Shown here piece after piece: positions 1 to 6,140 of a DNA stretch of 11,855 nucleotides. The position numbers were made by a program, and so were the translations under genes. Origin of the DNA: Acinetobacter lwoffii. Its GTDB lineage: Bacteria; Pseudomonadota; Gammaproteobacteria; Pseudomonadales; Moraxellaceae. Location: contig NZ_DCLL01000006.1 in assembly GCF_002321025.1 (NCBI RefSeq), positions 1 through 11,855 of the forward strand, in the 5' to 3' direction. The notes beneath the pieces were generated by a model. That model saw only the letters and a program-made list of their open reading frames with translations. It was not told the origin of the DNA and did not search any database. Numbering within the stretch: the first letter of the stretch is position 1; each line of letters starts with the position of its first letter.

Positions 1-928
1 CTTTCGCAAGAGGTCTAATATAAAAAACAAGTAGATAAAATAAAAAGAATCCTGCGGCTAATTTATAAAGGATAGAATTTGCCTGTTTAAGTAAGTCATG
101 GGTGGGTTGTTGGGAAACCACGATCCAGTTTGAAGTCGGAATATGAGAAAAACCCGCCAGATTATCAGTGCCCTGGCTATTGATTAAACGAATTTGACCA
201 TTTTTATGCGCATGCATATATTCCAGACCTGTATTATTGCTGGCCCATTGACCGATTCTTTCGCGATCGGGATGGAAAATAATTTTATTTTCATTGTTAA
301 TCACATACATATAACTATTTTTATAATTTTTATAAGTGGTTAGAAGCTGATTAATCACATTTTTTTCTTTTAAGTAAATCGCTGAACCGATGAAGCCCTG
401 ATAGTGATTTGACTTGTCAAAAATAGGTTGAGATATAAACACGATCATGTTTTTTTGTACAGAAAAATAGGGTGAGGATATATAAGTCGATTTTTTATGG
501 AGAGAGTCAATAATCCCTTGAGTATGTTGTATTTTGCTTTTATCAATATGCAGAATATTAGGCGAAAAATTGATTAGTCTGCCTTGAGTATCACTGATCA
601 CGACACTGTTATAGTGTTCAGACTGATATTTTAATTTATTGACCTCGGCTTCTCTTAGCTCATTGTTATTAAAGTCTTGACCTAATATCTTGGCACTATA
701 GTCCAGCTCAAGAAGCATATTTCTAAAATGGTTGTCTGTGCTTGATGCAATTTTATGTGCATGATCAGAGTTTAAGGCAAGAGAATTGTCGATTAACTGA
801 TTTTTTACGATCTGATAGCTAATAATGAGAGAAATAATAAAAAGGCTAGACACACTAAAAATAGCCAATAAAAGTATTAACTGCCTTAAATTGAGATCAA
901 GGTATTTCCTAAAATTATTAGCTGACAT
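1..928 (-). CDS. Membrane sensor with extracellular double-Cache domain, N-terminal half; probably a diguanylate cyclase (cut by window edge)
   Basis: An open frame of 309 codons runs from ATG at 928-926 to the window edge without a stop. An in-frame TAA at 937-935 makes this ATG the first possible start; no strong ribosome binding site is visible. Residues 16-40 form a membrane helix (LILLLAIFSVSSLFIISLII). Residues 45-280 resemble a dCache ligand-binding domain, with typical pieces such as YISSPYFS (149-156), QGFIGSAIYL (177-186) and MYVINNENKIIFHPDRERIG (207-226). Residues 287-304 form a second membrane helix ending in YIRPLAK. The sensor domain should therefore lie in the periplasm and the output domain in the cytoplasm, beyond the window. 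In Acinetobacter and Pseudomonas this layout most often ends in GGDEF, so diguanylate cyclase is an inference; a histidine kinase or chemoreceptor is possible. The Cache assignment is fairly secure, the enzyme class is not. Confidence 0.8.
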   Translation of the reverse strand, partial: MSANNFRKYLDLNLRQLILLLAIFSVSSLFIISLIISYQIVKNQLIDNSLALNSDHAHKIASSTDNHFRNMLLELDYSAKILGQDFNNNELREAEVNKLKYQSEHYNSVVISDTQGRLINFSPNILHIDKSKIQHTQGIIDSLHKKSTYISSPYFSVQKNMIVFISQPIFDKSNHYQGFIGSAIYLKEKNVINQLLTTYKNYKNSYMYVINNENKIIFHPDRERIGQWASNNTGLEYMHAHKNGQIRLINSQGTDNLAGFSHIPTSNWIVVSQQPTHDLLKQANSILYKLAAGFFLFYLLVFYIRPLAK

Positions 929-1588
929 AAAAAATTAGATATATCTCGATGTATTTATGAGCATTGTATTGCATTTATATTCAATGTTTAAGGTTGATAT
1001 AAAATTAAATTTCCATTAGGTGGGAGTTTTTATTTCGATCAAATTCAGAATTTATAGGTCGCTTGGCTGTAAATAGGGTGGATTTGAAAAGCTGAGTAAG
1101 ATTCTGAATATTTGACTATGCTGCAAATAAAAAAATGGTATTTAACGTTCAGAAAATCAATTGAATAATTTTGATTTCCTTATGTAAGTAATTAAATACT
1201 CAGACAAAAATATGGTTAATTGATCTTGATGTGAGATTAAATTGTTGCCATTTTTTGAAAAATAATCATTTTAAAATTAGTTGTATCGATTCTATGACAG
1301 TAGTTTCTTTGAATATTGCGTCCTTTTCCGGAAGTATTTTTTCATAAAAAATCATATTCGAGTTTAAATTTTGAAGCGCTTATCAAGGTTATGAAAGAAA
1401 GTGTTGAGCCCGCTATGCAACAAGAATTCGTATGCTTAATAAGGTATTTTTCTAAAAATCAATGAATTAAATAAAGACGATATGAATGCAGAAGTCTTCG
1501 GATAACAAGCCAGAAATATTCTAATCTGCTTTAAAAAAATGACAATTGAAATCTTGTATAAGTCTTCTTTTAGAAGTGTAAAAGAGTA
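929..1588. other. AT-rich intergenic stretch, no convincing gene
   Basis: About 660 bases lie upstream of the divergent sensor gene and the candidate small RNA. The stretch presumably carries the sensor promoter on the minus strand, but no clear -35/-10 pair stands out. Two inverted repeats are visible: ATTCAGAAT near 1042 with ATTCTGAAT near 1101, and AAATCAA with TTGATTT around 1157-1183. Two short open frames have protein-like composition: a 29-codon minus-strand frame at 1355-1266, and a plus-strand frame ending at 1465 with an ATG at 1391. Neither has a proper ribosome binding site. They may be remnants of a decayed gene or chance. Confidence 0.5.
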
Positions 1589-1616
1589 TTGTCGGCTAAA
1601 AAAATACTGTTATATT
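1589..1616 (+). promoter_or_regulatory. Extended -10 promoter for candidate small RNA
   Basis: TTGTCG (1589-1594) and TATATT (1611-1616) are separated by 16 bases. The -10 is preceded by TG one base upstream (TGtTATATT), an extended -10 motif. The predicted transcript start is close to 1623. This is sequence-pattern evidence only. Confidence 0.6.
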
Positions 1617-1622
1617 CAACTC

Positions 1623-1764
1623 ATGGTAGGTCGTAAAATCAATAAGACGCTACCGATAAGTTGGACGGATCAATGACAGTTAGTTGAGTTTGATGTTTAT
1701 CACCAGACAATAAATCTAGCACTAGCCATCCAACACAGAGCTCGCAGAAATGCGAGCTTTTTTA
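1623..1764 (+). ncRNA. Candidate small structured RNA, about 140 nt
   Basis: The interval lies between an extended -10 promoter and a strong intrinsic terminator, with no sizeable open frame inside. Three structural elements are visible. A 5' hairpin pairs GGTAG and GTC (1625-1632) with GAC and CTACC (1646-1654), with one bulged G at 1649. A long-range stem pairs GTTGGA (1660-1665) with TCCAAC (1729-1734). The terminator hairpin follows at 1739-1758. Together these suggest a regulatory RNA of about 140 nt. I cannot match it to a named family; Acinetobacter small RNAs such as Aar are known, but I cannot confirm identity. A 17-codon frame begins with ATG at the predicted transcript start (1623-1676), so a leaderless micro-peptide is an alternative. 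Its target and function are unknown. Confidence 0.55.
1739..1763 (+). terminator. Intrinsic terminator of the candidate small RNA
   Basis: AGCTCGCA (1739-1746) pairs perfectly with TGCGAGCT (1751-1758) across a GAAA tetraloop, followed by six T. The T-run lies only on the plus-strand side, so it terminates rightward transcription. No annotated gene lies just upstream, which points to a small RNA gene. Confidence 0.85.
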
Positions 1765-1877
1765 ATGTCTGCGCAATTCATTCAGTGTAATATTCTTTTT
1801 CTTATAATCCATCCAGATAAAAAAGTTTACATTGCCAAATTCGCTAACATCTTGAAGATTAATCGCTTGGCTAATTA

Positions 1878-1886
1878 TGGTATAAA
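1878..1886 (+). promoter_or_regulatory. Extended -10 promoter for the 72-aa gene
   Basis: TGG-TATAAA (1878-1886) fits an extended -10 element; no good -35 is seen at 17 bases. The predicted start near 1893 gives a leader of about 29 bases containing the ribosome binding site. Confidence 0.5.
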
Positions 1887-1921
1887 AAACTGAAAATTGG
1901 ATAATGAGAGAGGAAGGAAAA

Positions 1922-2140
1922 ATGTCAAAGATGATTGATATCAAGGTGAAAGATCAATTTAGCCAAGTGATTGAGGCGAAAGCTATGCTGCGTTCCTTTG
2001 CAGAGCACAACATTCATCATGCAGCTGAGTTGGTCAAAAAAATTGAACATATCGTGGTGGATGGTGAAACGATTCTGCCGAGTATTGAGTTGTTGTTTGA
2101 AAGCCAAAAATCTTCAAATATTTATCGCGTTGTCGAATAA
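1922..2140 (+). CDS. Small protein of unknown function (72 aa)
   Basis: I do not recognise this family. The start is placed at ATG 1922 because GAGGAAGGA lies just upstream at a suitable distance. An earlier in-frame ATG at 1904 would translate the ribosome binding site itself as MREEGK and is unlikely. The protein is soluble, has no signal peptide or membrane helix, and is mixed in charge. It looks like one amphipathic helix (about residues 10-30, with the histidine pair in NIHHAAELVKKI) followed by a short beta/alpha portion (VVDGETILPSIELLFE). It has its own extended -10 promoter and a strong terminator downstream, so it is probably a single-gene transcript. The downstream pieces of a real gene are all present, so it is likely expressed. 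Confidence 0.75.
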   Translation: MSKMIDIKVKDQFSQVIEAKAMLRSFAEHNIHHAAELVKKIEHIVVDGETILPSIELLFESQKSSNIYRVVE

Positions 2141-2204
2141 TTTAATCAGTGAACTTCAGATAGGTAGAAAAAAATTGAACTTATTTATCCGAAATCACCG
2201 ATTT

Positions 2205-2247
2205 AACACATAAAAAACTCACCATTTAGGTGAGTTTTTTATGTGTT
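2205..2247. terminator. Bidirectional intrinsic terminator with 19-bp perfect stem
   Basis: Nineteen bases (2205-2223) pair perfectly with 2229-2247 around an ATTTA loop. The core is ACTCACC/GGTGAGT with T6 on the plus side and A6 (T6 on the minus side) in the stem itself, so it should work in both directions. It ends the 72-aa gene and can back up the weaker terminator of the minus-strand gene at 2393-2743. Confidence 0.85.
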
Positions 2248-2364
2248 GGTATTTACTAGCTTGGATACTAATGTATGCAGCTATAATCAGCTTCTGATTC
2301 AATATCTAAGAGAAGACAACGTGCTAATGGGCCTTGATTGGCCGAATAAATTTCCCATAACAAT

Positions 2365-2386
2365 AAAAAAGCTCGCTGGAGTGAGC
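2365..2386 (-). terminator. Weak intrinsic terminator of the 116-aa gene
   Basis: On the minus strand GCTC (2386-2383) pairs with GAGC (2374-2371), with one further C-G pair possible inside, followed by T6 (2370-2365). It lies just after the stop at 2393. The stem is short, so confidence is moderate. Confidence 0.45.
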
Positions 2387-2392
2387 AAGTAT

Positions 2393-2743
2393 TTAAATCT
2401 GTTTAAGCTGCACATTCACATCATATTTTTCAAATTCTTTTAGAATCTGCGCTAAAGTTTGCTGTGCGGTTGTATGCTCAGGGTTTAAAGAAATTTCCTG
2501 ACGAGTCGTGCTGTCAAAACATTCAATGGCCTGAATTAGCCAATGATGCTCAATGGGACTTTTTTGAATCAATATACGGCCCGGTTGCAAGCTGTCACTG
2601 ATCTGGCGGGGAAGCACATAGGTAATCGCCAGTTGTACAAATTGCAGTTCTTCAACCGGACTTAAAAAGGTGATCACCCAGTTGCCAACTTTACTCAGTT
2701 GCATGGGATTATCGAACGCATCGAATTCTAAATAATGTGACAT
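2393..2743 (-). CDS. Protein of unknown function (116 aa)
   Basis: I do not recognise a family. There are two nearby ATGs: 2749 and 2743 (MYMSHY...). AGGA lies only two bases before the first but eight bases before the second, so the start at 2743 is preferred; the alternative adds two residues. The protein is soluble and has no signal peptide. It begins with a beta-rich portion (WVITFLSPVEELQFVQLAI) and a compact PGRILIQ strand, and ends with a charged helix (LAQILKEFEKYDV). It is followed by a weak terminator and then by the strong bidirectional hairpin at 2205-2247. About 200 bases separate it from the next minus-strand gene upstream, so it probably has its own promoter. Confidence 0.75.
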   Translation of the reverse strand: MSHYLEFDAFDNPMQLSKVGNWVITFLSPVEELQFVQLAITYVLPRQISDSLQPGRILIQKSPIEHHWLIQAIECFDSTTRQEISLNPEHTTAQQTLAQILKEFEKYDVNVQLKQI

Positions 2744-2929
2744 ATACATGATCCTACCGGATGTCTATGCTCACTATATGGCGGGATTGTAATTATTTTT
2801 TCTATCACGCTTAAGTCGGATATTCCGAGCTTTAAATTTTGCTTAAATATAAATATATCAAATAACCAATTAGTTATCTTGAATAATCAAAGCTAGCTTA
2901 TTGTTAAACTTGCTCATTTAAGAGTTTTA

Positions 2930-2952
2930 AAGACTAAGATCTTATTAGTCTT
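2930..2952 (-). other. 8-bp hairpin overlapping the stop codon of the 221-aa gene
   Basis: AAGACTAA (2930-2937) pairs perfectly with TTAGTCTT (2945-2952) around a 7-base loop. The stop codon (2947-2945) is inside the stem. On the minus strand it is followed by TAAAA rather than a T-run, so it is at best a poor terminator and may be a 3' stability hairpin. Confidence 0.4.
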
Positions 2953-3610
2953 CAGCTTTATTTTGCTGTAATTGATCTAAAGCAAAATTGATCTGCTTCA
3001 GAATGTGATTCAATTCTTGGGGAGCAATACGGCTTTCCTGAAGGGACGTGATCCATTGCATTTGGCACAGTTTTAAACTGCGCGTATCCGGCGCCTGTAA
3101 AATCTGATGAATTTGCTGCTTGGCCATCAAGCCACAATATTTTTGTAAGCTTTCCATCATCATATATTTAAGGTCTTCAAAAGACATAGGTTGCAGTTCA
3201 GGCAGCTTTTTTGCATGGCTTGAATCCGTTTCAGCAGATGGAATGTCCTGCACTACTTTAATGGATTCCATCTCAGGATGGAGTTCTTTTGTCGCAGAAG
3301 CTGCTGCTATCGATGAGTCCAACGATCGGTGAATCTCGGAGTGTGCCAGGTCAACTTTTGTATCTGTTCTTGCATCAGCCTGCTTTTGACTGATGGCTAC
3401 CTCGCCCGTTTCAGCTGGAATAATTAAATCCATGGCATAAAGCTGATCTAAGAGTTCGGCAGGAGCAAGCTGTTGTTTTAAGCCATCATTTAATAAGTTG
3501 AAATCCTGGCTGCCGATCAGAACCAGTAAGCGGCGTTGGCGTGCGGTCAGTGGGATGGAGCGATCCTGTAGCACCTCGATCCCACGTTGAGTTTTATAAA
3601 AATGCATCAT
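2945..3610 (-). CDS. Unknown protein with winged-helix-like N-terminus and helical C-terminus (221 aa)
   Basis: Residues 1-66 follow the pattern KTxxGxxxLxxRxxxLTxRQRRLLxLIG...ELLDQLxxMDLI. This resembles a small winged-helix-like module found at the N-terminus of uncharacterised proteobacterial proteins; the assignment comes from pattern memory, not from a search. Residues 70-140 are a Ser/Ala/Asp-rich, low-complexity linker. Residues 143-216 are predicted helical (FEDLKYMMMESLQKYCGLM and a Gln-rich C-terminal helix). There is no signal peptide or membrane helix, so the protein should be cytoplasmic. Two adjacent ATGs (3610 and 3607) are possible starts and no strong ribosome binding site discriminates them. 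A DNA-binding or regulatory role is conceivable, but no function is claimed. Confidence 0.75.
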   Translation of the reverse strand: MMHFYKTQRGIEVLQDRSIPLTARQRRLLVLIGSQDFNLLNDGLKQQLAPAELLDQLYAMDLIIPAETGEVAISQKQADARTDTKVDLAHSEIHRSLDSSIAAASATKELHPEMESIKVVQDIPSAETDSSHAKKLPELQPMSFEDLKYMMMESLQKYCGLMAKQQIHQILQAPDTRSLKLCQMQWITSLQESRIAPQELNHILKQINFALDQLQQNKAED

Positions 3611-3711
3611 AGCTGAATAGATTGTTGCTAAAATTCAGCTAGAGCATAGTCTGTGAAAATTACATTAATATGAAGTATTTATTAAAATACTGAGGTTTGT
3701 TTTGATAAAAC

Positions 3712-4410
3712 CTATAATGTCGTGATCGCCGTATTTTCAAGGGCCTTACGTAAATAAGGATCCAGTTCATCCTGACGCAATAGCCATTGCACATAGTCAG
3801 TAGGAAGTTCGGCGATGGTAGTACCGCGATGTTTGCCAAAATTAATCGTACGTGGAATTCGGGCATCTTCAGAAGCGTCGAATAATTCCTGCATGCTGTT
3901 GATTTTTAAATGATGCACAATATGCATCAAAATATTGGCAGTTAAAATAATATCCATATCGGCACGATGTGCTTTACGGATCATTTCACGCGCTCTTTCG
4001 CTGCCTTTGGTGATCATATAGATCAGTGCAGAAATATTGTGTGCTTCCGCATCTGGCCAGACCCGACGAGCTAAAGCCAAGGTGCAAATTACCTTGATTT
4101 TTGAAGTATCTACGCCACATTTTTCGATGGCACGGACGTCATAATCAATATTATGGCCGATCATGTAGACGGTTTCATCAGGTAGGCGAAAGGTAGTGTA
4201 ATGCGGCTGACCTTCCAGATCCGATTCCAGAATATGATGCACGGCCATGGCAGCAAAAGAAATGGCTTCGTCACATGAATAAAGCTGATCAAACAGGCGG
4301 CTTTTATCCAGACTGATTTTATGCTCTACAATTTCGACAGGCGCATAAGCAATTTCGATGGGTTGACCATTTAAAGTATGCGTTTCGGTATCAAGAATAA
4401 TGGCCAGCAT
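3712..4410 (-). CDS. DEDDh-type 3'-5' exonuclease, ExoX-like (232 aa)
   Basis: This is a DnaQ-superfamily nuclease that should remove nucleotides from the 3' end of DNA (or RNA) using two divalent metals. The motifs are ILDTET (Exo I; D7 and E9), GHNIDYD (Exo II; D91 as the likely catalytic Asp) and HRADMD (Exo III; H148 and D153), making a complete DEDDh set. After the nuclease core, residues 190-226 carry a second module (NFGKHRGTTIAELPTDYVQW, then LLRQDELDPYLRKAL), similar to the short C-terminal module of ExoX-type exonucleases and of stand-alone DUF3820-like proteins. The length of 232 aa is close to E. coli ExoX (about 220). The gene is divergent from the lipoprotein gene at 4742. The 100 bases after its stop hold only an AT-rich 7-bp dyad (3674-3691), which is a poor terminator, so read-through into the 221-aa gene is possible. 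The natural substrate cannot be told from sequence. Confidence 0.88.
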   Translation of the reverse strand: MLAIILDTETHTLNGQPIEIAYAPVEIVEHKISLDKSRLFDQLYSCDEAISFAAMAVHHILESDLEGQPHYTTFRLPDETVYMIGHNIDYDVRAIEKCGVDTSKIKVICTLALARRVWPDAEAHNISALIYMITKGSERAREMIRKAHRADMDIILTANILMHIVHHLKINSMQELFDASEDARIPRTINFGKHRGTTIAELPTDYVQWLLRQDELDPYLRKALENTAITTL

Positions 4411-4665
4411 GTTGGAAATGTGCCTGAAAAGAGAAGAGAGTAAAATCTAACATTATTGTTTTGCAACTGACAATTTAATTACTTTATTTCTGTAGTAATT
4501 GCAGGCTTTTTAACTTATGACGACTATTTGTATAGTTCTGAAAAGGGGAAATTCTCTATTTTTAAGTTTGCTGATTTCAGAATAAATCTAAACCGGTGCG
4601 AATTTAACAGAAAAAATAACGAATTCTTTTCTTGATATTGTTTAGATAAATTGGGAAATTACATG

Positions 4666-4695
4666 TGGTTTTATCGTTTGTTAAAGATAAAACCA
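4666..4695. promoter_or_regulatory. 10-bp inverted repeat in the leader of the lipase gene
   Basis: TGGTTTTATC (4666-4675) pairs perfectly with GATAAAACCA (4686-4695) around a 10-base spacer, ending 33 bases before the ribosome binding site of the lipoprotein gene. It could be an operator or a 5'-leader hairpin. No T-run follows, so it is not a terminator. The surrounding 4411-4711 interval is the divergent promoter region; a clear -35/-10 pair was not identified. Confidence 0.5.
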
Positions 4696-4741
4696 GAAAA
4701 ACTCATTAGAGATGATAATAAATAAGATAAGGATAAGATCG

Positions 4742-5986
4742 ATGAAACGTCAAGTATTGACCTGTACTCTTCTCACATTAAGTGTGGCCTTAACTGCTTG
4801 TAACGATGATAGTGATAATGATCGTTTTTACGAGTCCAAACCTGCTCTTCCTGTAAATGATATAGACAATCCGGTGGTGGCAACCCCGGTGGCCTATACT
4901 GAAACGGATTTCGCCGGGATCGCTGACGAAAGTGTGATCATGACTTATAAGATGTTAGGGATTAATGGTAAAGAAACACAAGCGACTGCATTGGTGTTCA
5001 CCCCTGAGGGGACACCACCAGCAAAGGGATGGCCGATCGTCGCATGGGCTCATGGCACGACTGGCGTTGCTGACCAATGTGCACCAAGTCGAAATGCACT
5101 GAATCCTTTTATCAGGAATATGATTGCTGGATTTCTTCAAGCGGGATATGTGGTCGTTGCACCCGATTATGAAGGTTTAGGAGAGCCGAGTGGAAAAGAG
5201 CTCCATCCTTTCCTGAATCTCAAGAGTGAAGCCTATTCGATTACCGATGCCGTTGTCGCTGCAAAAGATTATTTAGGGACAGATGCATCTAGTCAATGGA
5301 TGGCTGTTGGGCATTCTCAAGGGGGACAGGCAGCTTTAGGTGCTGCACAATATGCAGCACGAGCTGCTCAAATGACTTATAAGGGGACAGTGGCTCTAGC
5401 ACCTGCTTCTAATTTTAGCCTGATTTTGTCAGGTGGTGAGGCGCAAGCTGGACAAGAAACCAATCTGGGTAAAAAGATTGAAACTTTGGCGTCTTTAGAT
5501 ACGTTCACGGCATTGATTACTGCCGGTTTACGTAATCCAAACCCAAATCTGCAATATAGCCAGATTTTTAAAACACCGACTGACCAGATCGCCAAGAATG
5601 CGGAAACTGATTGCTATGATGTACTGGGTAATAAATTTGGTGCTGCAATGGGACAGTATGCTCAAAATAACGGAACTTTAGAAGGATATCCGCGTACTCA
5701 AACCAACTTCATGAGTATTCCGGTGGTGAAAAACTTCCTGGATAAAGATTCTCAGCCTTTACAGGTCAAAGTGTCTACGCCAGTGATTATTTATCAGGGT
5801 TCAGCAGATAGTACCGTTCCGAAAGCAGCAACAGATGTTTTGGTTGCACTCGCCAATCAGAAACAAACTTCAGTACGTTATATTACGGATGAGTCAAATG
5901 CGACTAAATGGGATCATGGTAGTGTCTATGCACTGAATATTCCTAATATTATTTCAGATGTAAAATCTCTAATGCCAATTCAATAA
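4742..5986 (+). CDS. Lipoprotein alpha/beta hydrolase, secretory lipase-like (414 aa)
   Basis: This is a serine hydrolase of the alpha/beta-hydrolase fold, probably an esterase or lipase. The start at 4742 has AAGGA at 4729-4733, eight bases upstream; an ATG 30 bases earlier at 4712 lacks a good site and would mask the signal peptide. The N-terminus is a lipoprotein signal ending in the lipobox LTAC, with Cys20 predicted to be lipidated and followed by an acidic linker (NDDSDNDR). In the mature numbering of this start, AHGTTG (103-108) is the oxyanion-hole region, GHSQGG (190-195) the nucleophile elbow with Ser192, GSADSTVP (353-360) the acid region with Asp356, and WDHGS (390-394) the catalytic His392. 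The layout and length fit the secretory lipase (LIP) family. Asp at +2 after Cys is absent (Asn), so outer-membrane sorting is likely. Substrate specificity cannot be read from sequence. Confidence 0.9.
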   Translation: MKRQVLTCTLLTLSVALTACNDDSDNDRFYESKPALPVNDIDNPVVATPVAYTETDFAGIADESVIMTYKMLGINGKETQATALVFTPEGTPPAKGWPIVAWAHGTTGVADQCAPSRNALNPFIRNMIAGFLQAGYVVVAPDYEGLGEPSGKELHPFLNLKSEAYSITDAVVAAKDYLGTDASSQWMAVGHSQGGQAALGAAQYAARAAQMTYKGTVALAPASNFSLILSGGEAQAGQETNLGKKIETLASLDTFTALITAGLRNPNPNLQYSQIFKTPTDQIAKNAETDCYDVLGNKFGAAMGQYAQNNGTLEGYPRTQTNFMSIPVVKNFLDKDSQPLQVKVSTPVIIYQGSADSTVPKAATDVLVALANQKQTSVRYITDESNATKWDHGSVYALNIPNIISDVKSLMPIQ

Positions 5987-6000
5987 CTTATTTTTATCTG

Positions 6001-6036
6001 AATGGCTCATGTTTTTTTAGATATGAGCCATTTTTA
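6001..6036 (+). terminator. Intrinsic terminator of the lipase-like gene
   Basis: AATGGCTCAT (6001-6010) pairs perfectly with ATGAGCCATT (6023-6032) around a 12-base loop, followed by T-rich sequence. It lies 14 bases after the stop codon and separates the gene from glyA. Confidence 0.85.
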
Positions 6037-6079
6037 TTGCAAACTGAATAAAGTTCATGATCGAAAATTTAAAACTTCA

Positions 6080-6088
6080 TGCTACAAT
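6080..6088 (+). promoter_or_regulatory. Extended -10 promoter of glyA with GC-rich discriminator
   Basis: TGC-TACAAT (6080-6088) is a good extended -10. The -35 region is weak (ATCGAA at about 6060). The bases after the -10 are GC-rich (ACGCGCC), a discriminator type associated with growth-rate or ppGpp control. The predicted start near 6095 gives a leader of about 46 bases. Confidence 0.65.
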
Positions 6089-6140
6089 ACGCGCCAATCT
6101 TAGCACGGCTTAAAAGCCCTAAATCAATAGGACCTCGCTA

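Noticed and set aside
1762..1944. 60-codon minus-strand open frame overlapping the small RNA terminator and the start of the 72-aa gene
   Set aside because: It begins inside the ribosome binding site and start region of a better supported gene on the other strand, has no ribosome binding site of its own, and no terminator in its direction.
2243..2443. 66-codon plus-strand open frame after the bidirectional terminator
   Set aside because: It starts within the terminator stem, ends inside the opposite-strand gene, has no ribosome binding site, and its tail is a low-complexity hydrophobic run.
3660..3711. Terminator for the exonuclease gene
   Set aside because: The AGTATTT/AAATACT dyad is AT-only apart from one pair per arm and has no T-run on the minus strand, so termination there is not supported.
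6095..6140. Glycine riboswitch ahead of glyA
   Set aside because: The leader is only about 46 bases with a four-pair hairpin, far too short for a glycine aptamer.
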